Part shown: positions 54,330-64,000 of the stretch, in pieces
How the letters are laid out: each line of letters begins with the position of its first letter
How positions within the stretch are numbered: position 1 is the stretch's first letter
Assembly (NCBI GenBank): GCA_039654915.1
Contig: CM077599.1
Span: 77,220,001 to 77,284,000 of the forward strand
Direction of reading: 5' to 3'
DNA from: Aquilaria yunnanensis
Lineage: Eukaryota > Streptophyta > Magnoliopsida > Malvales > Thymelaeaceae
Length of the DNA stretch: 64,000 bases
Translations under genes and position numbers: made by a program
Notes under the pieces: generated by a model
What the model was told of the DNA's origin: nothing
What the model saw: only the letters and a program-made list of their open reading frames with translations
Databases searched by the model: none

Positions 54330-57311
54330 CCAACATTGTGCTTAGTATGACAAAATAAAATAATAGGGGATCTTACCAAGGGGTGAGGAAACTAATTTTT
54401 GAGGTGCCAAAGATTTCAAACCACTTAGCATATAAGAATCCTCCAAAAACTCACGTTCATTATCATTACCTTCAAGCTATGTTATTAGTAGATCTTTAGA
54501 AATATTAAATGGGAAAGATGTTACCACATCAATTTGGTTGCAAGTTGGAGTATCATTTGACTACTGGAGAATCTTGAATATGTTGAGAACTACCTTCTCA
54601 TCTTCAACTCTCAAAATCACTTATCCTTGCTTCACATCAATCAAATTTGCACCCATAGCAAAAAAATGGTTTATCAAGAATAATAAGTATCTCATGGTTT
54701 TTTTCCATATTTAAAACAACAAAATCCGCAAGAAAAATAAGTTTGTCAACTTTGACAAGCACATCTTCTACTATTCCTCAAGGATAAGCAAAAAATCTAT
54801 TAGCCAATTGAAGAAAAATAGTAGAGGGTTTCGCTTCACCTATTCCTAATTTTTTAAAAACTGATAAAGGCATGAGATTAATACTTGCTCCTACATCACA
54901 CAAAACTTTACTAAAATATGAGTTCCCAATCACATATGGAACAGTAAAACTACCAGGGGTTTTCCAACTTTTGTGGCAACTTCTTTTGTAAAATAGCGCT
55001 GTAATCCTCAATTAAAATCACAGTTTCAAAATCTTCAATTTTTCTTTTTTTAGAGACACTATCCTAGATAAGCTTAGTATGGTTAGAAATCTATTCAATA
55101 GCATCAATCAAAGGAATGTTAATCTCAAGCTTCTTAAAAATATCATGAAATTTAAAAAATTGCTCACTCATTTTTTTTTTTTTTTGAATCTTTTGAGGAT
55201 ACAAAATAGTGGATACAAGAATTAATTATTGCTTGTCATTCTGCTACTCGGGCACTCACTTTTTAGCTTCATCCTTTTGAACACCAGTCATCTCCATAAA
55301 ACTCCCATCTTGGTCATTAGAAAAAGAAACCCTCTATGGTTAGACCTTAGGTTGCACTTTCACTAATTCTTTCCCACTCCTAAGTGTAATAGTCTTACAA
55401 TGCTCTCTTGGATTCACCTCGGTGTTGCTTGGGAATGATTTTTATGTCAGGGACCCAACTGTATTAGCTAACTCATCTAATTGCACCTCCAAATTTTTCA
55501 CAGAAGTTCCAATGTTGGACATTTGTCCTTTTAAAGCATCAATCTCACTTTCATTTTTAGAGAATCTGTTTCCAGTTTCAATAACAAAAGCACCAATCAT
55601 GTCTTCTAAAGAGGGCTTCTTCTCCACTTAGGGCGGACCATAACCCCGTGGCTGAGGCATATTCCTGTTTCCTTTATAATTGAAATTGTCATAATTTCTA
55701 GAATCTTGATTATATTGCCCTTGCATTGGATTAGGCCTGTACCTATAACTGATGCAGCAAGAAATGAAAATTATCTAAGCAACATGCTCAATCAATGAGA
55801 AAAATGATAATCCACTCGTAAAGAAAACCAAAGGCTTTAAATTACTTCAATATTATTGATAGACTGTCTCATAATAATGAAAGAAGGCCTATTTATAGGA
55901 TTACAAAGAAACCCTAAACCAAAATAATTAAGGAAACTGAAAATAACTAGGAAATAAAATCGACAGAAAATTTAGAGGCCTAGATACCTCTCAAAATGAT
56001 GGATTTTTGACCCAAAAAATGCAGTCATGAAAAGCAGAGCTCCAATGAAAATTGTAGAGTATGAAATTCCTTTTGAAACTAGATATTATAATAGTCATTC
56101 TGACAACAGTAGCAAAAGTTATTGCCTTTGGTGAGGCCTATTTTTAGGATTTTTTTCTTTGATTTCCCTTGATCAACCCACTTTATAAACTCATTCACTA
56201 GATGCTCGACATTAGTAACCTATTTGGTTCACAAATTTAGCTTGCTCTAAGTCTCCCTTAGATTGATAAAAATGGGAGATCTTAGCTACAGCCTACTTAG
56301 TTTGCTTGTCTTTGCTTAAATACTTGGCAAATTGGTTAGTCAATGCAAAAACTTGAGCAAAAAGATAAGTTAATTGATTTGCCTCATGAGTACTTTCTCT
56401 TATTCTACTAGCTCTCTCAGAAGGCCATTGAGAACTATTAGATGTCATGTCCTCCAAAAGATTATATGCCTCATCGGAAGTCTTGGACATAAGTGTTCCA
56501 CCAATTGCAGCATCAACAATAGTCTTTATCTGTTTGTTCAGCTCATTGTAGAACATCTTAATTTGCACTCAATCTTGGTATCCATGATGATGACACTTTT
56601 TAAGAAGATTCTTATACCTCTCCCAAGCTTTATATAATGATTCAAAATTATGTTGTCTGAAGGTACCAATTTCAGCTTTCAACTTTACAATCTTCGCTGG
56701 AAGGAAGAATTTGGTAAGGAATTTCTGAGCCACACCTTACCAAATGGTTTTTTTTACCAGCAGAAGCTGTGTGAAGCTAGTTATTTGTTTTTTCTCAAAA
56801 AAAGAATAGGAATAATGTAAGTCTGATATCATCTAAGGTAGCCCTTTCAATTCTGATTATGTCACATAATTCTTGAAAATTGGCCAAGTGATCATTAAGA
56901 CCTTCAAGAGAGGCACCACCAAACTTATTCATCTGCACCAAATTTATCAAACCTGGAGGAATATAAAAGTTCATTGCATTAATGATCGGTCTCTGAATTC
57001 CATGGTAATTGCCAACTACCATAGGTTAAAAGTAATCCCGGAATGGTTTTTGATTTAGATTTTCATAATCAATTTCTACCATTCTATTGTTATTTTTTCC
57101 ACCATTATTGTTAGCTCCAATTGCCAATCCAGCTCTTTCATCTTGAGCTAGTCTTTCTGCTAAGTCATCTTTTTCCCTTTGTAATTTCTATAATTCAGCT
57201 AACCTGGTAGCTTTAGCTTAGTTCTTTTTTTTTTTTCTTTCTAATGGATTTGATTGTCTTCTCCAACTCAGGATCAAACTGCTTATCAGCACCCCTAGAA
57301 GTTTTAGGCAT
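54330..57311 (-). pseudogene. Ty3/gypsy gag-protease relic
   Basis: The minus-strand start at 57309-57311 reads MPKTSRGADKQFDPELEK. Gag segments follow: MNFYIPPGLINLVQMNKFGG (about 56940), EAYNLLEDMTSNSSQWP (about 56470) and KKPSLEDMIGAFV (about 55615). The retropepsin core GASINLMPLSVFKKLGIGEA lies near 54870 and is followed by protease-flank words (VEDVLVKVD). Many stops and frameshifts interrupt it. There is no reverse transcriptase, integrase or identifiable LTR, so it is a decayed fragment. The DxGASINLMP form is typical of Athila/Tat-type plant gypsy elements. Confidence 0.8.
55745..56110. other. Possible insertion inside the gag relic
   Basis: Gag-like reading is lost between about 55745 (after the RPNPMQGQYN-type segment) and about 56110. 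The intervening DNA includes CCTATTTATAGGATTAC and looks like promoter or LTR sequence. Boundaries are uncertain. Confidence 0.3.
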
Positions 57312-58724
57312 GCACTAGTAGAGGTGTTAACGAGCTGAGCCATGCCTAAACCTCTTAGGCTCGAGCTTGGCTTGATTCACGAAGAGAGGGGTTTGAGCTC
57401 GAGGAAATGAGGCTCAAGTTCAGCATGAAGGGCACTCAAGCTCAATTCGATGGGCTTAATATTGCTTGATGCGTAGAGCTCAATTAGGTATGTTCAAGCT
57501 TGATTTGAAAAATAAAAACTCAACAGAATTATTTTCCAAAAGGATTAGATTGAGCGTTTTAGAATGGACTTCCAAAAGAGCATCAAACGTTAAAACTCAA
57601 TAAAAGCAAAAAAAAAAAAAACCACTTATATTCTGTGGAAATTTTAGAATTATTTTCCATAAATCATCTACATCACAAAGAAGCAAATAAAAAATAAACA
57701 TACAAAACCAGAGATTTTTAAGCATTTACACACATAACTAATAAAAAAATAACAGGATTGTCTAGAAATCACATTTGTCACAAAGAGGAAAGTAAAAAAT
57801 AAACACAAAAAATCAAAGGCTTTAAACGCTTAAATAGAACCAGCAAAGATAAGTTGCCTAACTGGAGAAATCTTGTGATTCTTGCCATCAAGGACAAAAG
57901 CAATCTCTTGACTCTCCTTCTCAGCCGTGAAGGGCGAAGGTTAACTTTTGGGAGGTTTAGATCAAGCTCAAAAAGATCAATCTATCAATGGATTTTCTTC
58001 TTCGAACCCTTTTCACACCTGTTGCGACTTCCATGGAAGTGGAGGTGGTGAGTGAAAGCTTCAGCGACTTGCCAGTGAGAAGTTTGAGGAGGACGACATG
58101 GGCGGTTGTTTAAAGGATGAATCACATGATTATTGTTGAGGGCATAGGTCAGTGGGGCTGGAGGAAGGTTCTGCCGAAATATCCGAATATGGATTTTTTT
58201 TAAAATTTTTGGTACTTGATTATTATTCATTTTTATTATAAATTTGATATTTTTCAAACCATGGATCCTATCGAATCACCCAGATATGGAATTTAATGAA
58301 CTTTAATTTTTAATTTATTATTGAATATTTAATTAATTATCAATTCATATAATAAATTTTTACCAAATTATCCAAACATGGATTTTTAATGGTCTTAATA
58401 TTATTTTCCTTTTTATTATTATATTTTTTTTAATTTTTATTTTTTCTTTAAAAGTAATTATCTAATCCATAGATAAAAAAATACTTATTCAAAACCATTA
58501 ATTTTTTATCTGGTTATGATTTTTTTAATTTTTTTTAAAAATTTATTTTAATAAATGGAATAAAAGGTTAAATTTTGTTATTTAAAGGAAATAAAAAAGA
58601 TAAGTGTCTTAATATTCCAAATAATGTTAAAGATGACAAAAAAAATAAAGGACAGGGGGGCTTGGTTGTAATATAAATAATAATAAAAATAATAATAAAA
58701 TAAGGAAATAAGATGGGCTCTTGG
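57312..58724. other. AT-rich flank, possible hAT end at its left
   Basis: AGAGGTGTTAACGAGCTGAGC at about 57321 resembles a plant hAT terminus, and it is followed by CTCGAGCTTGGCTTGA-type words. No matching right end was located. The rest is gene-free. Confidence 0.35.
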
Positions 58725-59700
58725 TCAGTCATAAAAAAAATGGTAAATAAATAAAATAAGTAAGGTTAACCATCCACATAAAGAAAAAAATAAAGTGCAG
58801 AAAGTAAATAAATAAAGTGGGGCGTTTAACCATCTACATAAAAAAAAAAGAAAGTGCAGAAAGTGAACAAATAAAAGAAAAAAAAGGTAAATAATTAAAG
58901 TGGGGCGCTTAACCATCCACGTAAAAAAATAAAGTGTAGAAAATAAATAAATAAAAAAAATAAAGTGTAGAAAAGTAAAATAAATAAAGAAAGTGGGGCG
59001 CTTGGCCATCCACGTAAAAATAAAGTGCAGAAAAGTAAATAAATAAATAAATAAATAAAATGCAAAAAGAAAAAATAAATAAATAAAGTGGGGTGCTTGG
59101 CCATCCACATAAAAATAAAGTGCAAAAAAATTAAATAAATAAAGTACAGAAAATTAAATAAATAAATAAAGTGGGGCGCTTGGCTATCCACGTAAAAATA
59201 AAGTGCAAAAAGGTAAATAAATAAAGAAATAAATAAATAAAGTGCAGAAAAGTAAATAAATAAAGAAAGTGGGGCGCTTGGCTGTCCACATAAAAAAATA
59301 AAATGCAGAAAGTAAATAAATGGAGAAAAGTAAATAAATAAAGAAAGTGGGACGTTTAGCCATTTACGTAAAAAAAAATAAAATGCATAAAGTAAATAAA
59401 TAAAGAAAGTGAGGCGCTTAGTCATCCACCTAAAAAAAAAGTGTATAAAGTAAATAAATGAAGAAAAGTAAATAAATAAAGAAAGTGGGGTGCTTAGCCA
59501 TCCACGTAAAAAAAATAAAGTACAGAAAAGTAAATAAAAAATAAATAAATGAAGTGGGGCGATTAACTATCCACATAAAAAAATAACGTGTAGAAAGTAA
59601 ATAAAAGAAAATAAAATGATAATAAATAAAATAAATAAAAAAAATTAATAAAGTGGGGCATTTGGCCATCCACATAAAAGTAGAAGGTATAACCTTCCAT
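58725..59700. repeat. Minisatellite of GTGGGGCGCTTGGCCATCCA units
   Basis: A dozen or so diverged units made of GTGGGGCGCTTGGCCATCCA followed by A-rich linkers such as CGTAAAAATAAAGTGCAG and AAGTAAATAAATAAAG. Linker length varies, so spacing is irregular (about 60-125 bp). Long minus-strand frames across it (Phe/Leu/Tyr-rich) are artefacts of the repeat. Confidence 0.9.
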
Positions 59701-60436
59701 AAAAAAAATAACAAGAAAGAAGAAAAAGAAAAGAAAAGAAAAAGAAAAGAAAAAAAATTGTTGTTAGTAATTAGTTCTGCAAAGAAAAAGAAATTAGTGA
59801 CTTATGTGGATGAATATGAGAAGTAGAAGGATTAAAAAGGGGCTATACTCAAAGGGAAAGAAATTTAAATCTGGCGGGTTGGGTCCCCTTTTTTTGCTGA
59901 AGTGGTTTCGCTCCAATTCTTCAATTCCGGTGACGATGGGAGTCTAAACGTGACAGTGCTTGGTGGCGGAGGCTAGGGTGGTTCCAGAGAGAAGGAGGAT
60001 GGTGGCCGGCGCGAGGATAACGGCAAAAGGATTGACGAAAAAGTGGTTTCGGCTGAAAACGTTGGATAACGGACGGCAGCAGAGAACAAGGATAGAAGTT
60101 TAGGATTTTTCTGGGTGAGGGAGGAGTGGCCAGGGACTATAGCTACAGCATTGGATCCCTTCAATTTAAAAAAAAATCGAAATTTAATTAAAAAAAGATT
60201 TAAAGCATAATTTGGTCAAAATGACAGTTTTAGTCCTTCAGCTTTCATTGACTCTTGGTCTGGTCTCAAATTTTTGATAAAATTACTGATTGGCCCAAAT
60301 TTGTCTGTTCTGTCAATTTAGCCCAAAACTATGCTAATAATTACCAGATTTCTCTGGAATTTCCAGATTTCGTCAGATTTTTCCCAAACTTGTCAATTTT
60401 GTCAATTTTTTTTAAAAATTCCCCCTTTTTATATTT

Positions 60437-60471
<35 letters not shown>

Positions 60472-60734
60472 TATTATTCTTCAACTAACCTTACGAAACA
60501 AAAATGCCCCCTAAACTAATTAATTTAATAATAATTTTTTTATTTTCAATTTAATTAATTAATTTTTATTTTATTTTATTTAAAATTTTTTTATTTTAAT
60601 AGCTGGACGAAATTGGGTGTTAACAACTGCCCCCCTTTGTATGCCTCATAGGACATGATGCATGCAAAGCCGTTACCAAATTTCATCTAACTTTAGCTAG
60701 GCATTGAGAACCTTCTCGCTGCCTAAACTCTGAG
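59701..60734. other. Gene-free stretch between two minisatellites
   Basis: It includes a GC-richer block (59880-60130) with no recognisable product, and an (AT)n tract at 60441-60467. The junction AAATTGGGTGTTAACAACTG at about 60610 resembles the 3' end of some plant gypsy LTRs, but no partner LTR was seen. Confidence 0.35.
60441..60467. repeat. (AT)n microsatellite
   Basis: Thirteen or so uninterrupted AT units. Confidence 0.95.
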
Positions 60735-61745
60735 GAGAAAAAAAACATTTTTCTCCTCCTTTTTGAGGTTAAGAAGCTTTCCTTAGTACCCCTATAACAG
60801 GAACTCTCCTATCGTTTAAGAGAAATAGACAGAGGAGAAAAACTCTTTCCTCCTTCTCGAGGTTAAGGAGCTTTCCTTAGTACCCATACGACAGGAACTC
60901 TCCTATCATTTAAGAGAAATAGACAAAGGAGAAAAACTCTTTCATCCTTTTAGAGGTTAAGGAGCTTTCTTTAGTACCTCTACGACAGGAACTCTCCTAT
61001 CATTTAAGAGAAATAGAGAAAGGAGAAAAAACTCTTTCCTTCTTTTAAAGGTTAAGGAGCTTTCCTTAGTACCCCTATGATAGGAACTCTCCTACCGTTT
61101 AAGAGAAATAGACAAAGGAGAAAAAACTCTTTCCTCCTTTTTGAGGTTAAGGAGCTTTCTTTAGTACCCCTACGACAGGAACGCTCCTATCGTTTAAGAG
61201 AAATAGACAAAGGAGAAAAAACTCTTTCCTCCTTTTTGAGGTTAAGGAGCTTTCCTTAGTACCTCTACGACAGGAACGCTCCTATCGTTTAAGACAAATA
61301 GACAACGGACAAAAAAACTCTTTCCTCCTTTTTGAGGTTAAGGAGCTTTCCTTAGTACCGCTACGACAGGAACCCTCTTATCGTTTAAGAAAAATAGACA
61401 AAGGAGAAAAACTCTTTCCTCCTGTTTGAGGTTAAGGAGTTTTCCTTAGTACCACTACGACATGAACCCTCCTATCGCTTAAGAAAAATAGACAAAGGAG
61501 AAAAACTTTTTCCTCCTGTTTGAGGTTAAGGAGCTTTCCTTAGTACCTCTACGATAGGAACCCTCCTATCATTTAAGAAAAATAGACAAAGGAGAAAAAC
61601 TCTTTCCTCCTTTTAAAGGTTAAGGAGCTTTCCTTAGTATCTCTATGACAGGAACCCTCCCATTGTTGAAGAAAAATAGACAAAGGAGAAAAACTCTTTC
61701 CTCCTTTTTGAGGTTAAGGAGCTTTCCTTAGCACCTCAAGAAATT
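60735..61745. repeat. Regular 94-bp tandem repeat, eleven copies
   Basis: The landmark GAGGTTAAGGAGCTTTCC recurs at about 60765, 60859, 60953, 61048, 61143, 61238, 61334, 61428, 61522, 61616 and 61710, a spacing of 93-96 bp. Each unit also carries TACGACAGGAACTCTCCTAT, TTAAGAGAAATAGACAAAGG and a pyrimidine run CTCTTTCCTCC. Divergence is low (mostly single changes), so the expansion is fairly recent. CCTATCGTTTAAGAG with ACGACAGGAAC allows partial hairpins. Non-coding. Confidence 0.95.
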
Positions 61746-62286
61746 TTTTTTTTGTTTACGAAGGCAATCAAACTTGGAATAGTTTCTTTGGAAGTACGAA
61801 TCTTCATAATAGGTGAGTGCAAAAATTTAAAATTTCATGAAATGAGTGAATCTTGATGAGTGAGAAATTTCATACGACTAACAAATTATGTAAGGGAATA
61901 GATGTTTGGAATCAATATCCAGGCTTCATCTAATATTTTTTTTAGAAAATATAGATTTCTTTGTGAGATATGTCATCCAAAATAGGTTGAAGCTTAGTTA
62001 CCCCAAAATGTCATGATTAGTATACCTAATAGGATGCGTCTCAAGAGCAAAATTACTCCTTACTCAGCCATTCCAAACTAAAGGCTTTGTCCAATGGTTT
62101 TAATATCAGCATGAACAAAAACTATCCTAAAAGATGAAGAAGAAAAATGAAAAAAAATGCTGATAATAAAACTAAAGGACAAGATAAACAGATTCACAAG
62201 TCCGATCGCTTTTTATTCTACAGTGCTTCAACAGGCCGGGTAAAGGACAATTATGGGATGGAACTGGTCGGGAAAGACTGTCGTGT
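61746..62286. other. Intergenic DNA, 3' flank of the LOG relic
   Basis: No gene or repeat recognised. Confidence 0.4.
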
Positions 62287-62880
62287 CTAGTCTATCTGAA
62301 TCATCGCTGGATCTGGTTCAGGAACAAAAGCTTGCATTTTATCTAGCAATTCTTCAGCAGTTGTTGCAGATATTAGGATTTGTCTTGTCACTTTTGATAT
62401 AAATTTCTTTTGTACAGTGTGATCCATAAAAGATATCAGACCTGTAAAAAAATTGTTAACATTCAATAGTCCAATGGGTTTCTTGTGCAAATTAAGTTGG
62501 GCCATGGAAGCAATTTGGAATATTTCTCCCAATGTGCCAAAACCTCCTAGTAGAGCAATAAAAACATTAGAATTAAAAAGCATTTGTAACAAATGCTCTT
62601 GCAAATTTTTAACCACTAATTCTTCTTCAATCGTGCCCCTAGAAATAAATTTCAGAGGTGCAGGGATAATACCCAAAACTTGACTTTCTCCTAGAGATGC
62701 CGTTGATGTTACATCTCCCATTAATCCGACACTACCTCCTCCATAAATTAAATGTATTTTTCGCTCAGCTAATACTCTACCCAAATTGTTGGCTGCCTTA
62801 AAATACTCTTCATCTTTTCCAGGAAAAGCCCCACAAAATACACAAATACTTCAGGATTTACGAGTTGAGGTTATCTTCAT
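62287..62880 (-). pseudogene. Intronless LOG-like relic (cytokinin riboside monophosphate phosphoribohydrolase)
   Basis: LOG enzymes release active cytokinin base from its riboside 5'-monophosphate. From an ATG at 62878-62880 the frame reads MKITSTRKS, TGA stop, SICVFCGAFPGKDEEYFKAA, and continues open to 62287. This covers the Rossmann-type lysine-decarboxylase-like fold: SICVFCG start, IHLIYGGGSVGLMGDV, IPAPL, then IASMAQLNLHKKPIGLLNVN. Total 197 codons with one internal stop. The hallmark PGGxGTxxE reads LGGFGTLGE (Pro to Leu at about 111), and the conserved Arg-Lys pair before it is missing. Plant LOG genes usually have several introns; this copy has none, so it may be retroposed. A TATA box lies 45 bp upstream. 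It is probably not an active enzyme; a shorter frame from 62784 remains translatable. Confidence 0.75.
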
Positions 62881-62920
62881 TCATATCCTTAACCTTGTGA
62901 GAAATGAAAAGAAGAGGATG

Positions 62921-63047
62921 CATTTATAAAGATGAAAAGATAATGCAATAATTACATTTACAAGAGTAGGTACATTATCATCAGAAGAGAAGAAAAATTT
63001 TCAAAAAAAAGACAGCTAGCATGTACAGTAGTTGTGACTATGACTGA
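62921..63047 (-). promoter_or_regulatory. Promoter-like repeat copy A, upstream of the LOG relic
   Basis: The minus strand has a TATA box TTTATAAATG (62921-62930). It is followed upstream by the shared module with TAGGTACATTATCATCAGAAG and GACAGCTAGCATGTACAGTAG (plus-strand reading). It is similar to copies at 63050-63172 and 63858-64000. Confidence 0.6.
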
Positions 63048-63049
63048 CT

Positions 63050-63172
63050 TCAATTACATTTATAGGAGTAGGTACATTATTGTCAGAAGAAAAGGAAAAT
63101 TTCCAAAAATGACAGCTAGCTTACACAGTAGTCGTGACTGTGGCTCACGTCTTCCACTGGTTTTACGTCCAG
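63050..63172 (-). repeat. Promoter-like repeat copy B
   Basis: Tandem neighbour of copy A. It shares ATTACATTTATAGGAGTAGG, TACATTATTGTCAGAAGA, TGACAGCTAGC and a right-hand part GTGGCTCACGTCTTCCACTGG that recurs in copy C. It lies between the LOG relic's promoter and the 3' end of the next gene. Confidence 0.7.
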
Positions 63173-63190
63173 TAACGGTTTTAACGCGTT

Positions 63191-63738
63191 TTATGAGTCG
63201 GGGATTTGTTTCCCATCCAGTTTTCTTATAAACTGGCAAACATGGTCATTTAAAGTCAGATTTTCAAGACTGTAATGGTCTCGTTCTGTATGGAAAGTCC
63301 TCCATAATCCGATAATTTCATGTTGCACTATTCCACAAGAATGCGTTTCAAGAGTCAATCGGATATCCTCCAGAGATTCCTTACGCAGGCCATTCTTAAT
63401 GAATTTTCTTTTATCTTCACGATTTTTGGAGATCATCCCTAAAGAACGACATTTAGTATCGCAATTCCATCATCCACATTTATGACAGACACCTAGCCTC
63501 TTTGTTCTTCGTTTTTGGCATAAGCGCTTTTACCTAAGCCGGGCATACGAGACATAAATGTATCTGAAACTTCACTAGCCAAATGGATCTTAGCTTCAAT
63601 TAACCACCGTACATTATCAGGAATGCCTTTGTACATAAAAACTATGATTCTTTCACATTTAGCTTGGTAAATCATTTTAAGAACATTTATTGGGAGGGAA
63701 GGAAAGTACTTTTGCAGGGCAGAAAGAGTAAAATCCAT
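63191..63738 (-). pseudogene. Unknown Cys-rich plant gene, frameshifted
   Basis: A minus-strand start at 63738 gives 81 codons (MDFTLSALQKYFPSLPINVL through KSAYAKNEEQRG) and a TAG. One frame over, the next stretch reads GVCHKCG, TGA, WNCDTKCRSLGMISKNREDK and stays open to 63191, ending RKLDGKQIPDS. The CxxCG...C...C spacing suggests a small zinc-binding knuckle. Protein-like sequence on both sides of the break suggests one gene with a frameshift plus a stop, although an intron ending at the CTAG near 63500 is another reading. A TATA box CTATAAATAT lies at about 63857-63866. I do not recognise the family. Confidence 0.5.
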
Positions 63739-63857
63739 TAATGAGAGAAAAATTTGAGAGAAGAAAGAAAGAAATTAGTTATTGTAGGAAATTGAAATAA
63801 TCGACTATGAGAGTCACAGAGTACCGTATCCGCTACTTAACCAGAAACAAGAACACA

Positions 63858-64000
63858 TATTTATAGTGATGAAAGGATAATGTGTTAATTACGCTTATAG
63901 GAGCAAGTACATTATTGTCAAAAGAGAATGCAAATTTTCAAATATGACAAATTATATGCATAATAATTGTGACCGTGGCTCACATCTTCCACTGGTTTTA
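63858..64000 (-). promoter_or_regulatory. Promoter-like repeat copy C, cut by the window end
   Basis: The minus strand carries a TATA box CTATAAATAT, then the same upstream module as copies A and B (AGTACATTATTGTCAAAAGAG, CAAATTTTCAAATATGACA, GTGGCTCACATCTTCCACTGG). It sits about 120 bp upstream of the Cys-rich gene's start and runs to the last base, so it may continue. Confidence 0.6.

Noticed and set aside
58725..59714. Long minus-strand frames rich in Phe, Leu and Tyr
   Set aside because: They are translations of the GGGGCGCTT minisatellite and its A-rich linkers, not proteins.
60600..60640. LTR end and primer-binding site
   Set aside because: The GGTGTTAACA junction is suggestive, but no tRNA-complementary site or partner LTR was found.
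60735..61745. CRISPR-like or rDNA spacer array
   Set aside because: The units are contiguous with no unique spacers and no rRNA sequence; a simple tandem repeat.

Overview
This window is nuclear DNA of a dicot-type flowering plant. Its few genes are split by GT-AG introns, the intergenic DNA is very AT-rich, and it is packed with plant transposon families: Pack-MULEs, CACTA, hAT, Stowaway, fold-back MITEs and a Ty3/gypsy relic. No bacterial, organellar or viral gene organisation is seen, and the species cannot be named from what is here.

The left third (1-29 kb) carries the housekeeping genes. They are a cytosolic GAPDH on the minus strand (2004-4179, 12 coding exons), a 20S proteasome beta-5 subunit on the plus strand (6275-8749, 7 exons), a small plant-specific protein on the minus strand (9282-9581), a membrane-anchored At3g27210-like protein on the plus strand (24431-25396, 3 exons) and a single-exon LRR receptor-like protein on the minus strand (25960-28869). 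Between them lie a 1.46-kb Pack-MULE holding pieces of two unrelated genes (10820-12280), a Stowaway MITE, a 1.8-kb minisatellite (about 14115-15940) and a hAT-like element inside another Stowaway (21401-22640). These genes work independently; there is no cluster.

The middle (30-52 kb) is transposon-dominated. It holds a complete-ended CACTA element with a CGT target duplication (30193-38025) whose transposase genes are broken, and a second Pack-MULE of the same TIR family carrying a threonine-synthase fragment (39626-40733). Two related MULE-like elements, a hAT-like insertion and a family of long fold-back units follow; the fold-backs are tandemly duplicated with a period near 1.67 kb.

The right part (52-64 kb) contains a decayed gypsy gag-protease region and two more minisatellites, one with about eleven 94-bp units. 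At the right end, a broken LOG-type (cytokinin-activating enzyme) gene and a broken Cys-rich gene of unknown function lie in the same orientation, and related promoter-like repeats lie upstream of both.

The most notable material is the Pack-MULE pair (mannose-6-phosphate isomerase plus thioredoxin-family fragments in one, threonine synthase in the other) and the repeated promoter module around the LOG relic. I found nothing that clearly amounts to a new functional system.
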